The notes beneath the pieces are model-generated. The model did not search any database. It was not told where the DNA came from and saw only the letters and a program-made list of their open reading frames with translations. The position numbers and the translations under genes are program-made. DNA of 64,000 bases from assembly GCF_000304315.1 (NCBI RefSeq), contig NC_018485.1, positions 2,140,501 through 2,204,500 on the forward strand, written 5' to 3'. This DNA is from Methylocystis sp. SC2 (GTDB lineage Bacteria; Pseudomonadota; Alphaproteobacteria; Rhizobiales; Beijerinckiaceae). This document shows positions 17,826 through 26,326 of this stretch, piece by piece. How positions within the stretch are numbered: position 1 is the first letter of the stretch; every line of letters begins with the position of its first letter.

Positions 17826-17829
17826 AATC

Positions 17830-18525
17830 ATGACGGATCAGGTGGAGCGCGAAGGCGAAAAGCAATACGCGGAATTTGTCGCCGAGATTCGCAAGCACGG
17901 CCATCAGCGTATGGGTTTGATGACGAGCTGGGCCTATCTCGACGATCCCAAGCGCCTCGCTTTTATGATGGCGCGTTACAAATTCGTGGCGAAGATGCTC
18001 GAGGGAGCCGACCACGTTCTCGAGGTTGGCTGCGGCGACGGGTTTGGAACGAGGATCGTAGCTCAGGCGGTCAGGAAAGTGACGGCCGTTGATTTCGACC
18101 CGGAATTTATCGACGACGCTCGATCTGTCGCCGGCGATCGTTACCCCATTTCGTTTCACCGCCACGACATGGTTGCGGCCCCTTTTCCCGATCGTTTTTC
18201 GGGCGCCTATAGTCTCGATGTTCTCGAACATATCGATCGCGCCAACGAACACCGGTTTATTTCAAATATCGTAGCGTCACTGACGCAAGACGGAGTTTGC
18301 GTCATCGGCGCGCCATCGCTCGAATCGCAGGCCTATGCGTCGCGGATGTCTCGTTTGGGCCATGTGAACTGCAAGACCCAGGCCGAGCTGAAAGACACGA
18401 TGCTTCGCCACTTTCGAAACGTCTTCATGTTCGGCATGAACGACGAAGTTCTTCATACGGGTTACGCAAAGATGACGCATTACAACATCGCGTTATGCGC
18501 CGGGCCGGTCGCGGCGAATAGTTAG
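17830..18525 (+). CDS. Class I SAM-dependent methyltransferase
   Basis: A 231-residue methyltransferase. Motif I is VLEVGCGDGFGTRIVAQAV, motif II VDFDPEFIDDA, and the motif IV region is GAYSLDVLEHI. ATG 17830 is close to the previous stop and removes an implausible N-terminal extension read from the preceding gene. It is the last gene of the tightly packed part of the sugar operon. The likely product is an O- or C-methyl group on the locus sugar, but the acceptor is not determined by sequence. Confidence 0.82.
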   Translation: MTDQVEREGEKQYAEFVAEIRKHGHQRMGLMTSWAYLDDPKRLAFMMARYKFVAKMLEGADHVLEVGCGDGFGTRIVAQAVRKVTAVDFDPEFIDDARSVAGDRYPISFHRHDMVAAPFPDRFSGAYSLDVLEHIDRANEHRFISNIVASLTQDGVCVIGAPSLESQAYASRMSRLGHVNCKTQAELKDTMLRHFRNVFMFGMNDEVLHTGYAKMTHYNIALCAGPVAANS

Positions 18526-18634
18526 TGGACCGAGACGGATACGCCGGCTCGTCGCTCGCGCGATAGGGTCTTCTGGATTAATTGGAACGAACGCTATTAT
18601 TCGCTTGCAAACTTAAGGGACGGGATCAATTGGG

Positions 18635-19864
18635 ATGAATGGCGATCGAACAGGCCTCACCGAACAAAAGTTGGGGCGTCACGGTCTTTATTTTTATCCA
18701 ATTTATGCCCTTTTGGCGCGAATCCTCGGCCGCTTGGGGTATCGCTTTCTGCACACCCATATCTGGCTGATCGAAGATTTCGGCCAGCTCGCGATGGACC
18801 CGGACGTCTATTTAAAGCGGCAAATACTCTCGGGACGAAAGGTCAAACCAATCCTCCTGGTTGACGGTCGCACGCCCGCCAACGAGGCGCTTTTGGCGCA
18901 TTGGACGCGTTATATTCATGTCGTGCGCTCACGCGCGATGAATTCCCTGCTGCGGCCATTCTTGCAGTTTCCGGAGGTCGTCGACGTTATTCCGGCCTAT
19001 TCCATTGCGCGGGGGGGCGCGTCGCATAATCACGAAATTCAGCGCCTCTGGGGTGACCGGCCTCCGCTTTTGCAGCTTTCCGAAGCGGAAATCGCCAAGG
19101 GAGAGGAGCAGCTGCGGGCCTGGGGCATGCCGGAAGGGGCTTGGTTCGTATGCGTGCATTCGCGTGAAGGCGGCTTCAAGCCCGTCCACGACTGGGCGCA
19201 TAATTTTCGAAATTCACGGATCGACGGTTACCAAGAGGCCATGCGGGAAATCGTTGCTCGCGGCGGCTGGTGCATCAGGGTCGGCGACGCGACGATGGAG
19301 CCGCTGGCGCCGGCCCCAGGGATTGTGGATTATGCGCGGTCGCCTGCGAAAAGCGCTTGGATGGATGTTTTTCTCCTCGCGCGGTGTCGCTTTCTGCTCG
19401 GCAATACCTCTGGGGTTTTCATCATCTCCGGAATTTTTGGCAAGCGGTCGGCTCTCGCCAATATGGCGCCGATTGGCGCGGCCTATTCGCTTTTTCCGGG
19501 CGATATAACCATTCCCAAATTGCTTCAGGACGCGAGCGGACGCATTTTGTCTTTTGGCGAGGCGCTGGCGGACGCCTCGTCCGAATACCACCTTGCCACG
19601 CAGTTCGCCGAACGGGGCTTACGCCATATTGACAATACGCCGCAGGAAATCGGTGAACTTGTCCTGGAAATGATGGATCGGCTCGAAGGAACATTCGTCG
19701 AAGAGCCGGAAGACGCCGAATTGCAGGCGCGGTTCCGCGCCTTGATGCGGCCGGAGCATTATTCGTGGCATTCCGCAGGTCGAATCGGGGCCGCTTTCCT
19801 GCGTCGCCATCGCAATCTGCTCGACGCGCAGGCGCCCCTTGAGAAAGACGCCCATGGCGTCTAG
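18635..19864 (+). CDS. TIGR04372-type putative glycosyltransferase
   Basis: A 409-residue protein. It resembles the TIGR04372 group of putative glycosyltransferases: HSREGGFKPVHDWAHNFRN, the central 'IREIVARGGWCIRVGDATM'-like strand-turn, and FLLGNTSGVFIISGIFGK, which looks like a nucleotide-sugar pocket. An N-terminal hydrophobic stretch (YFYPIYALLARILGRLGY) may associate with the membrane. It lies 109 bases after the packed operon, so it may have its own promoter. It is the only glycosyltransferase candidate in the locus. Its TAG stop is provided by the dispersed repeat beginning at 19862. Confidence 0.75.
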   Translation: MNGDRTGLTEQKLGRHGLYFYPIYALLARILGRLGYRFLHTHIWLIEDFGQLAMDPDVYLKRQILSGRKVKPILLVDGRTPANEALLAHWTRYIHVVRSRAMNSLLRPFLQFPEVVDVIPAYSIARGGASHNHEIQRLWGDRPPLLQLSEAEIAKGEEQLRAWGMPEGAWFVCVHSREGGFKPVHDWAHNFRNSRIDGYQEAMREIVARGGWCIRVGDATMEPLAPAPGIVDYARSPAKSAWMDVFLLARCRFLLGNTSGVFIISGIFGKRSALANMAPIGAAYSLFPGDITIPKLLQDASGRILSFGEALADASSEYHLATQFAERGLRHIDNTPQEIGELVLEMMDRLEGTFVEEPEDAELQARFRALMRPEHYSWHSAGRIGAAFLRRHRNLLDAQAPLEKDAHGV

Positions 19865-19978
19865 AGCAGGCTCCGAAAAAAGTTGACAGACTTTTACGAG
19901 GAGAACCTGCTCCAACGGTTTGATTTTGAGCGATTCCTTATCGATCACATGATTCCATGTGTCGGGAAGCGCTCTAGG
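19862..19978 (+). repeat. Dispersed repeat, copy A (117 bp)
   Basis: Begins TAGAGCAGGCTCCGAAAAAA and ends GGAAGCGCTCTAGG. Two internal inverted pairs (GAGCAGG...CCTGCTC and GAGCGATTCC...GGAAGCGCTC) predict a two-hairpin RNA. It matches copy C (59443-59557) along its full length and copy B (36399-36461, reverse) at both ends. The first three bases are the stop codon of the upstream glycosyltransferase gene. Confidence 0.8.
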
Positions 19979-20185
19979 CCGTCGGGCTGCGCTCGGCCAG
20001 CGGCGGTTTCGATTGCAAACCTCAGCTCGGGCCGTTATCCGGACCGTGGCCGCCGCCGCCTTGTTTGACTTGCGCGCGCGCCCCCGCTACCAGACCGCGC
20101 GACGGCTTTAGCCAGAGTGGCGCGCGCGCAAGCGGCGCTCCGACACCGTCTCGCCAAAGGGTCAGAAGGACCAAGGGGTCGCGCG
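19979..20185. other. Intergenic region upstream of etfB
   Basis: About 200 bases between the dispersed repeat and etfB. It should contain the etfBA promoter. I see no gene or clear operator. The etfB start has AAGGA at 20166-20170, too far to be a perfect ribosome site, with GGGGTCGCGCG nearer the ATG. Confidence 0.5.
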
Positions 20186-20932
20186 ATGAAGATTCTCGTG
20201 CCCGTCAAACGGGTCGTCGATTACAACGTCAAGATCAGGGTGAAGGCGGACGGGTCCGGCGTCGATCTCGCCAATGTCAAAATGTCGATGAACCCCTTCG
20301 ATGAGATCGCCGTCGAAGAGGCGCTGCGGCTCAAGGAGGCCGGCAAGGCGACGGAAGTCATTGTGGTCACGATCGGCCCCGCCAAGGCGGACGAGACCTT
20401 GCGCACCGGCCTCGCCATGGGCGCCGACCGCGGCATTCTGGTCAAGACCGACGAGACGGTCGAGCCGCTCGCCGTCGCCAAGATTCTCGCCAGGATCGTC
20501 GCCGAGGAACAGCCGCAGCTCGTCATCATGGGCAAGCAGGCGATCGACGACGATTGCAATCAGACGGGCCAGATGCTCGCGGCGCTGCTCGGCTGGGGCC
20601 AGGGCGCCTTCGCCTCGAAAGTCGAGATGGCCGACGGTTCCGTCGACGTGACGCGCGAGATCGACGGCGGGCTGCAGACTGTCAGCCTGAAACTGCCGGC
20701 TGTCGTCACCACGGATTTGCGCCTCAATGAGCCGCGCTACGCCTCGCTGCCCAACATCATCAAGGCCAAGAAGAAAGAAGTCGCCGTGAAGGCGCCGGCC
20801 GATTACGGCGTCGACATTGCGCCGCGCCTCGAAGTCTTGAAGACCGCCGAGCCGGCGAAACGCAAGGCGGGCGTCAAGGTGGGCTCGGTCGTCGAACTCG
20901 TCGGCAAGCTCAAGGAAGCGGGAGTGCTTTAA
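20186..20932 (+). CDS. etfB: Electron transfer flavoprotein, beta subunit
   Basis: A 248-residue ETF small subunit. [20 protein letters not shown] is the typical N-terminus; [23 protein letters not shown] is the AMP-binding region; [20 protein letters not shown] is the recognition-loop region that contacts partner dehydrogenases. With EtfA it carries electrons from acyl-CoA and other flavin dehydrogenases to ETF:ubiquinone oxidoreductase. ATG 20186 gives the family-standard start. etfA follows after two bases. Confidence 0.97.
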   Translation: MKILVPVKRVVDYNVKIRVKADGSGVDLANVKMSMNPFDEIAVEEALRLKEAGKATEVIVVTIGPAKADETLRTGLAMGADRGILVKTDETVEPLAVAKILARIVAEEQPQLVIMGKQAIDDDCNQTGQMLAALLGWGQGAFASKVEMADGSVDVTREIDGGLQTVSLKLPAVVTTDLRLNEPRYASLPNIIKAKKKEVAVKAPADYGVDIAPRLEVLKTAEPAKRKAGVKVGSVVELVGKLKEAGVL

Positions 20933-20934
20933 AG

Positions 20935-21879
20935 ATGACGATTCTGCTTCTTGCCGAAACCGCCGGCGACGCGATCGCCCCGGCGACCGCCAAGGCGCTC
21001 ACCGCCGCCAAGGAGATCGGCGGCCCCATTCATGTCCTCATCGTCGGGCCTGGACTGAAAGGCGCGGCCGAGCAGGCGGCGAAGCTCGCCGGCGTCGAGA
21101 AGGTCCTCGTCGCCGAAGACGCCTCGCTCGATCATGTTCTGGCCGAGACGGTCGCCGCGCTCATCGTCTCGCTCGCCGGCGCGTATGACGTCATCATCGC
21201 GCCGTCGACCTCGGCGACGAAGAACGTGCTGCCGCGCGTCGCGGCGCTGCTCGACGTGATGCAGATCTCGGACATCATCAAGGTCGTATCGGCCGACACT
21301 TTCGAGCGGCCGATCTACGCCGGCAATGCGATCCAGACCGTGCGCGCGAAGGACGCAAAGAAAGTGATCACCGTGCGCACCACCGCCTTCGCGGCGGCCC
21401 CGGAAGGCGGCTCGGCGCCCATCGAGGCGATCGCGGCGCCCGCCGATCCCGGCGTTTCCGCCTTCAAGAGCGAAGAGCTGGCGAAGTCCGAGCGCCCCGA
21501 ACTCACCTCGGCGCGGATCATTCTCTCCGGCGGGCGCGCGCTCGGGTCGGCGGAGAATTTCCAGAAGGTGCTGGATCCGGTCGCGACGCGGCTGAACGCC
21601 GCGATCGGGGCGTCTCGCGCCGCGGTCGACGCCGGCTATGCGCCAAACGACCTGCAGGTCGGCCAGACCGGAAAGGCGGTGGCGCCGGATCTCTACATTG
21701 CCGCCGGGATTTCGGGAGCGATCCAGCATCTCGCCGGCATGAAGGATTCGAAGGTGATCGTGGCGATCAACAAGGACGAGGAGGCGCCGATTTTCCAGGT
21801 CGCCGACTATGGCCTCGTCGCCGACCTCTTCACGGCCCTGCCGGAGCTTGAGGCCGAGCTGGCGAAGATCGGCCGCTGA
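20935..21879 (+). CDS. etfA: Electron transfer flavoprotein, alpha subunit
   Basis: A 314-residue ETF large subunit. The C-terminal FAD domain is clear: [40 protein letters not shown], and [20 protein letters not shown] followed by [14 protein letters not shown]. It forms the FAD-binding heterodimer with EtfB encoded two bases upstream, in the cytoplasm. About 200 bases lie between it and the 3-hydroxyacyl-CoA dehydrogenase gene, which would use the same beta-oxidation or polyhydroxybutyrate pathway. Confidence 0.97.
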   Translation: MTILLLAETAGDAIAPATAKALTAAKEIGGPIHVLIVGPGLKGAAEQAAKLAGVEKVLVAEDASLDHVLAETVAALIVSLAGAYDVIIAPSTSATKNVLPRVAALLDVMQISDIIKVVSADTFERPIYAGNAIQTVRAKDAKKVITVRTTAFAAAPEGGSAPIEAIAAPADPGVSAFKSEELAKSERPELTSARIILSGGRALGSAENFQKVLDPVATRLNAAIGASRAAVDAGYAPNDLQVGQTGKAVAPDLYIAAGISGAIQHLAGMKDSKVIVAINKDEEAPIFQVADYGLVADLFTALPELEAELAKIGR

Positions 21880-22082
21880 CCGAAAAAAAGCGGCCGTCGC
21901 TTCGGTCCCCATGGTCCGGCGCGGCGGCTTTGAACTTGGCGGAGCGTCGGCGCTCGGAGCTTCGCAGTTTCTTTTCTTTGTTTTCTTTGCGAAGGATCGC
22001 AAGTTATATTGCACTGCGGCACGCACTCTGCGCGGGCGCGCCGCTTGCTATCCGGCGCGAGCTTGGCTGACGGTGGTAAAAA

Positions 22083-22964
22083 ATGGGCTTCGAAATTCGC
22101 AAGATCGGCGTCATCGGCGCGGGCCAGATGGGGAAGGGGATCGCCCATGTCTGCGCGCTTGCCGGCTATGACGTCGCCCTGAACGACATTTCGCAGGAGC
22201 GTATCGACGCCGGCATCGCGGATGTCGCCGCGCAGATGCGCCGCGCCGTGGAGCGCGGCCAGATCGACGCCGCGGCGGTCGAACCGGCGCTGGAGCGCAT
22301 CTCCGGCGCGCCAACAATGGCGGACTTTGGCGACGCCGACATATTGATCGAGGCGGCGACCGAGGTCGAAGACGTCAAGCGGAAGATTCTGACCGAACTC
22401 GCGCAATTCGCAAAGCCCGGCGCGATCATCAGCTCCAACACCTCGTCGATTTCGATCACGCGCCTCGCCGCGGTCACCGGTCGGCCGGAGCGCTTCATCG
22501 GCATTCATTTCATGAATCCGGTGCCGCGCATGCAGCTTGTCGAACTCATTCGCGGCATCGCCACCGATGACGTCACTTTCGAGGAGACGAAGGCGTTTGT
22601 CGCCAAGCTCGGCAAGACGATCAGCGTTTCGGAGGATTTTCCCGCCTTCATCGTCAACCGCATTCTGCTGCCGATGATCAATGAGGCGATTTACACGCTC
22701 TACGAAGGCGTGGGCTCGGTCGACGCCATTGACACGGCGATGAAGCTCGGCGCCAACCATCCGATGGGTCCGCTGCAGCTCGCCGATTTCATCGGCCTCG
22801 ACACCTGCCTTTCGGTCATGCAGGTGCTGCATGAGGGCCTGGCGGATTCGAAATACCGCCCCTGCCCGCTGCTGGTGAAATATGTCGAAGCCGGCTGGCT
22901 CGGCAAAAAGACCCAGCGCGGCTTCTACGACTATCGCAGCGGCACGCCCGTTCCGACGCGCTAG
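22083..22964 (+). CDS. 3-hydroxybutyryl-CoA dehydrogenase
   Basis: A 293-residue 3-hydroxyacyl-CoA dehydrogenase of the short HBDH/PaaH type. IRKIGVIGAGQMGKGIAHVC is the NAD-binding loop; IGIHFMNPVPRMQLVELIRG holds the catalytic His; DFPAFIVNRILLPMINEAI and GANHPMGPLQLADFIGLDTC form the C-terminal domain. It interconverts acetoacetyl-CoA and 3-hydroxybutyryl-CoA using NAD(P). Its place next to etfBA suggests fatty-acid or butyrate-type metabolism. It is convergent with dps, with a 25-base gap. Confidence 0.93.
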   Translation: MGFEIRKIGVIGAGQMGKGIAHVCALAGYDVALNDISQERIDAGIADVAAQMRRAVERGQIDAAAVEPALERISGAPTMADFGDADILIEAATEVEDVKRKILTELAQFAKPGAIISSNTSSISITRLAAVTGRPERFIGIHFMNPVPRMQLVELIRGIATDDVTFEETKAFVAKLGKTISVSEDFPAFIVNRILLPMINEAIYTLYEGVGSVDAIDTAMKLGANHPMGPLQLADFIGLDTCLSVMQVLHEGLADSKYRPCPLLVKYVEAGWLGKKTQRGFYDYRSGTPVPTR

Positions 22965-22989
22965 CGTCTCGAGAGAGGCGCGTCCTCGC

Positions 22990-23532
22990 TCAGTGGCCGC
23001 CGGGGCCGGCGCCGCGCGCCGCCTCGAACAGGAACCAGGTTCGCTTCTCGGTCTCGTCGAGAAAAGTTTCGAGCAGGCTCGCCGTCGCGATGTCTTCATT
23101 GTCGTCGCACACCTTATGGGCGTTGCGCAGCGACTCGGCCATCCCCTTATTGTCGTCGAGCAATTCGCACAGCATGTCGTAAGGCGAAACGAATTCCTCG
23201 TCATTGTCCTTGATGCGGGACATTTGCGCCACCTGCCCGATCGAGCGCAGGGTCGGCTGGCCGAGCTTGCGCACGCGCTCGGCAAGCGGATCGACCGTGG
23301 CGTAGATCTGCGACGCCTGCTCATCCAGCAGCAAATGGTAGTCGCGGAAATGCGGGCCGCTCATGTGCCAATGGAAATTCTTCGTCTTGAGATAAAGCGC
23401 GAGGGCGTCGGCGACGAGTTTGTTGACCTCCGCGGCGACCCTCATCGTCGACTGTTTTTCAAGATCGGTCGGCGTATCCAGCGCCGAACGTTCGGTGTCG
23501 GGCTTCATCGGCGTCTTGGCTTTTTGCTGCAT
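22990..23532 (-). CDS. dps: Dps-family ferritin-like DNA protection protein
   Basis: A 180-residue ferritin-like four-helix protein. KNFHWHMSGPHFRDYHLLLD followed by EQ carries the inter-subunit ferroxidase His/Asp/Glu ligands that define Dps. Dps dodecamers oxidise and store iron and protect DNA from peroxide damage. The N-terminal 30 residues are Lys/Thr-rich and probably disordered, a common DNA-contact tail. The C-terminus ends in a Gly/Pro-rich tail. It lies between hbd and trmD, each in separate units; regulation is not visible. Confidence 0.92.
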   Translation of the reverse strand: MQQKAKTPMKPDTERSALDTPTDLEKQSTMRVAAEVNKLVADALALYLKTKNFHWHMSGPHFRDYHLLLDEQASQIYATVDPLAERVRKLGQPTLRSIGQVAQMSRIKDNDEEFVSPYDMLCELLDDNKGMAESLRNAHKVCDDNEDIATASLLETFLDETEKRTWFLFEAARGAGPGGH

Positions 23533-23643
23533 GAGCGGGCCTCCTTACGCGCCGGCTCCGGGCGGAAGCTCGGGGGAACTGTTCATTAGCTAGATCGCGC
23601 GCGCTGGCGGACCAGATGAAAAATCGGGCAGAGCGGAGAGATT

Positions 23644-24351
23644 TTAGCGGCGGCGGGAAGCGTCGCCTGTCCGGGGCGCCAAGAGGTCCGGGCGTCGGGC
23701 GCGGGTGAGCGCCAAGGCCTGGTCATGGCGCCATTTGGCGATTTTCGCATGATCGCCGGAGAGCAGCACGTCGGGGATGGCGCGTCCCTCGAAGTCGCGG
23801 GGCCGCGTGTAATGCGGATATTCGAGGAGGCCGGCCTCAAAACTTTCCTCGTCGCCTGAGGCTTCTTCGCCCATCACGCCGGGGATCAGCCGCACGCAGG
23901 CGTCGATCAGCGTCAGCGCCGCGATCTCGCCGCCCGACAGCACGAAGTCGCCGATCGACAGTTCTTCGAGCCCGCGCGCGTCGATAATGCGCTCGTCGAC
24001 GCCCTCGAACCGGGCGCAAAGAACGATCGCGCCGGGGCCTTGGGCGAGGTCGCGCGCGCGCGCCTGCGTCAGCGGGACGCCGCGCGGGCTCATCAGCAGG
24101 CGCGGGCGCCGATCGCCCTCGGGCGCGGCGGCGTCGATCGCCGCCGCCAGCACGTCGGCGCGCATCACCATGCCGGGGCCGCCGCCGGCGGGCGTGTCGT
24201 CGACGGCGCGATGACGGCCGAGCCCGTGCTCGCGAATCTGTTTCGTCTCCAGCGCCCAGACGCCGCGCGACAGCGCGTCGCCGGCGAGCGAAAGCCCCAA
24301 GGGACCTGGAAACATTTCAGGAAAGAGCGTCAGGACCGTCGCGCGGAACAT
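23644..24351 (-). CDS. trmD: tRNA (guanine-37-N1)-methyltransferase
   Basis: A 235-residue SPOUT methyltransferase. [19 protein letters not shown] is the family N-terminus; [24 protein letters not shown] and [20 protein letters not shown] form the trefoil knot that binds [23 protein letters not shown] is the conserved tRNA-side segment. It makes m1G37, which prevents frameshifting. It is normally co-transcribed with rimM; here a gene on the other strand lies between them, so trmD must use a promoter in 24352-24458 or be read through it. Confidence 0.97.
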   Translation of the reverse strand: MFRATVLTLFPEMFPGPLGLSLAGDALSRGVWALETKQIREHGLGRHRAVDDTPAGGGPGMVMRADVLAAAIDAAAPEGDRRPRLLMSPRGVPLTQARARDLAQGPGAIVLCARFEGVDERIIDARGLEELSIGDFVLSGGEIAALTLIDACVRLIPGVMGEEASGDEESFEAGLLEYPHYTRPRDFEGRAIPDVLLSGDHAKIAKWRHDQALALTRARRPDLLAPRTGDASRRR

Positions 24352-24458
24352 GAAGCGGTTATGGCACGGCGTTCGCGGAGGCGAGAAGCAGTTTCGTTCT
24401 TGCTGAGATCAAGTCTCAACCATAGTGTCGCAGACATTGCGACGGCTTGGAGCTGATC

Positions 24459-25070
24459 ATGAAGTTCTTTCTTCGAATAGGCTTTCTATTATTGGCATTC
24501 GGCGGCTTCTTTGCAGCGCGCGCGACGCCGATTGACTCGCCGCCAACGCTCACGGTCGGGCAGATGCACGGCAGTTGTCAGAATACCTGTTGGGCCGTGC
24601 GCGAGGGCGCGAAGGGCTCCGAGTCGCTGCGCGATTCGCTGACTTTGACCTGCTTGAACGCGTGCTTCAAGTGCTTCCTGCAACTGCGAAGCTGCAGCCA
24701 ATCCAATGCGAACTCGGCGCCGTCGGAATGCGCCGCCGCCTTCCTTCAGTGTTACAAACAGAGCTTCGCCGAAAGACTCAAATCAAAACCGCTCGTGAGT
24801 TTCGACGGCGGCGACGGCCACAGCCGCGAAATGGCTGTGAAGATCGTGGGCGCGGCCAATTCCCTCGAAGGGGTTCCGGCGGAGGATTTCTGGATTCAAC
24901 TGAAGCATCCCGGCTGGCGAAAAAAGGAGCGGCGCTTCGTCAAAGAGGGCGGATTTTATGACGTCATCGTGTACGACACGCCGAACGGGCCGCAGACGGT
25001 GTGGTTCGACGTTAAGGACTTTTACGTAAAGAATGGCGAGGAGGACTTGCGCCTCTTGGCGCCTAAATAA
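24459..25070 (+). CDS. Secreted cysteine-rich protein of unknown function
   Basis: A 203-residue protein with a signal peptide (MKFFLRIGFLLLAFGGFFAA then RA). ATG 24459 follows GGAG by a normal spacing. The mature N-terminal half has eight Cys in the order C40-x3-C44, C65-x3-C69-x2-C72, C79, C91, C98, a twin CX3C-like helical pattern likely to form disulfides in the periplasm. The C-terminal half has no Cys and reads like a small beta domain (PNGPQTVWFDVKDFYV). It is inserted opposite to the direction of the rimM/trmD genes. I do not recognise the family. Confidence 0.7.
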   Translation: MKFFLRIGFLLLAFGGFFAARATPIDSPPTLTVGQMHGSCQNTCWAVREGAKGSESLRDSLTLTCLNACFKCFLQLRSCSQSNANSAPSECAAAFLQCYKQSFAERLKSKPLVSFDGGDGHSREMAVKIVGAANSLEGVPAEDFWIQLKHPGWRKKERRFVKEGGFYDVIVYDTPNGPQTVWFDVKDFYVKNGEEDLRLLAPK

Positions 25071-25092
25071 GCCGAGCAATGCGCCGCTGAGC

Positions 25093-25629
25093 CTAGCGTA
25101 GATCCGGCTGGGCCGTGACCTCCGCCGGCGGCGTGATCACCACGCGCCCTTGAGCGATGTCGACGACCGGAACGACGGCTCCGGTGAAGGGGTAGAGCAG
25201 CGTCTCGCCACTCTCCACCGGCGCGATTTCGAGAATGTCGCCCGCGCCGAAATTGCGCACCGCGACGATCGTTCCGATTTCGACGCCCGCCGCCGTTTCG
25301 GCGCGAAGGCCAATGAGATCGGCGATATAGAATTCGTCCTCTTGCGGCGCTGGGAGCTTGTCGCGCGCGACATAGAGTTCGACGCGGTTTAACGCCTCGG
25401 CGCCGGCCCGGTCGTTGACGCCCTCGACTTGCGCGACAAGCATGTCCTTGCCCTGCGGGCGCACGGCCCGCAACCTGAAATGGCGCGTCCCGCTTTTATC
25501 GGTGAGGCCGTCATAGGCGGCGATCGCCAAAGGATCGCCCGTGAAGCTCTGCAGCCTGATTTCGCCGCGCACGCCATGCGGCGCGCCGAAGCGGCCGAGA
25601 AGGACGAGACCTTTCGCAGGCCCTTTCAT
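25093..25629 (-). CDS. rimM: 16S rRNA processing / 30S maturation factor RimM
   Basis: A 178-residue protein with the two RimM domains. LVLLGRFGAPHGVRGEIRLQ is the N-terminal signature, and EDEFYIADLIGLRAETAAGV with IVAVRNFGAGDILEIAPV is the PRC-barrel domain. RimM helps assemble the 30S head through ribosomal protein S19. The ATG at 25629 has GAGGA at 25640-25636, and those bases belong to the end of a palindromic repeat. The next operon gene, trmD, is displaced by an opposite-strand gene. Confidence 0.96.
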   Translation of the reverse strand: MKGPAKGLVLLGRFGAPHGVRGEIRLQSFTGDPLAIAAYDGLTDKSGTRHFRLRAVRPQGKDMLVAQVEGVNDRAGAEALNRVELYVARDKLPAPQEDEFYIADLIGLRAETAAGVEIGTIVAVRNFGAGDILEIAPVESGETLLYPFTGAVVPVVDIAQGRVVITPPAEVTAQPDLR

Positions 25630-25636
25630 TCGATTT

Positions 25637-25810
25637 CCTCATCCTGAGGAGCGAGCGAAGCTCGCGTCTCGAAGGACGAGGAAATCGCCCCGCGCGCTGT
25701 CCGCCCTCGTGCTTCGAGACGCCGCCTTCGATCTCGGGCCTGCCCGAGATCGACATTAACATGCGCAAGTCGGGTAAACCCAACTTGCGGGCGGCTCCTC
25801 AGCATGAGGG
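25637..25810. repeat. Palindromic CCTCATCCTGAGGAG-type repeat between rpsP and rimM
   Basis: About 175 bases bounded by CCTCATCCTGAGGAG at the left and CTCCTCAGCATGAGGG at the right, an imperfect terminal inversion. Internal self-complementary blocks include CGAGCGAAGCTCG, GTCTCGAAGGACGAGG against CCTCGTGCTTCGAGAC, and GATCTCGGGCCTGCCCGAGATC. This is the general type of intergenic repeat common in Hyphomicrobiales. It separates rpsP from rimM and supplies the rimM ribosome site. Confidence 0.8.
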
Positions 25811-25875
25811 CGAATGAAACATCGCGCATGGCGCTGCGCCAACTCGCTCTCGAGGGCGAGGCAAGATGCGCCCCG

Positions 25876-26229
25876 CTACGCCGCCGGCGATTCCGCCGCG
25901 CCTGCGGCCGCCGCCGCGGCGCGCTCCTGCGCCTTCTTCTTGGGCTGCGCCTTCTGCGGATTGCTGCGCGCTTCGCGCTTCATCACGCCAAGACCATCGA
26001 GCAGTCGCGCGACGCGATCGGTCGGCTGCGCGCCTTTCTCCATCCAGGCTTTCGCCTTTTCCGTGTCGAGCACGAGGCGGTCGGCCGCGTCCTTTTCCTT
26101 CAAGGGATCGAAATAGCCGATCTTCTCGATGTAGCGGCCGTCGCGCGGCGAGCGCGAATCGGCGACGACGACGCGATAGAAGGGACGCTTCTTGGCGCCG
26201 CCGCGGGAGAGACGAATTTTGAGCGACAT
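25876..26229 (-). CDS. rpsP: 30S ribosomal protein S16
   Basis: A 117-residue S16. [20 protein letters not shown] and [20 protein letters not shown] are family signatures, and the C-terminus has an Ala/Lys-rich extension typical of alphaproteobacteria. ATG 26229 follows AGGAAAGAACAC; a longer reading upstream is unlikely. It lies between ffh and rimM in the classical ribosome-maturation block. A stem-loop (26271-26314) occupies the space between ffh and this gene and could reduce or tune read-through. Confidence 0.97.
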   Translation of the reverse strand: MSLKIRLSRGGAKKRPFYRVVVADSRSPRDGRYIEKIGYFDPLKEKDAADRLVLDTEKAKAWMEKGAQPTDRVARLLDGLGVMKREARSNPQKAQPKKKAQERAAAAAAGAAESPAA

Positions 26230-26270
26230 GTGTTCTTTCCTGTTTCGTTGCTTATTCAAGGCGATCGGTC

Positions 26271-26314
26271 TTCGGCAGTGGGCAGTCGGATGAGTCCTCC
26301 TGCCGATTGCCGAA
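26271..26314. repeat. Stem-loop between ffh and rpsP
   Basis: TTCGGCAGTGGGCAG (26271-26285) pairs with CTGCCGATTGCCGAA (26300-26314), 15-base arms with two mismatches and a 14-base loop. No T tract follows on either strand, so it is not a standard terminator. It may be a small dispersed palindrome or an mRNA-stabilising hairpin. Confidence 0.55.
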
Positions 26315-26326
26315 ATCCGACCGCCG

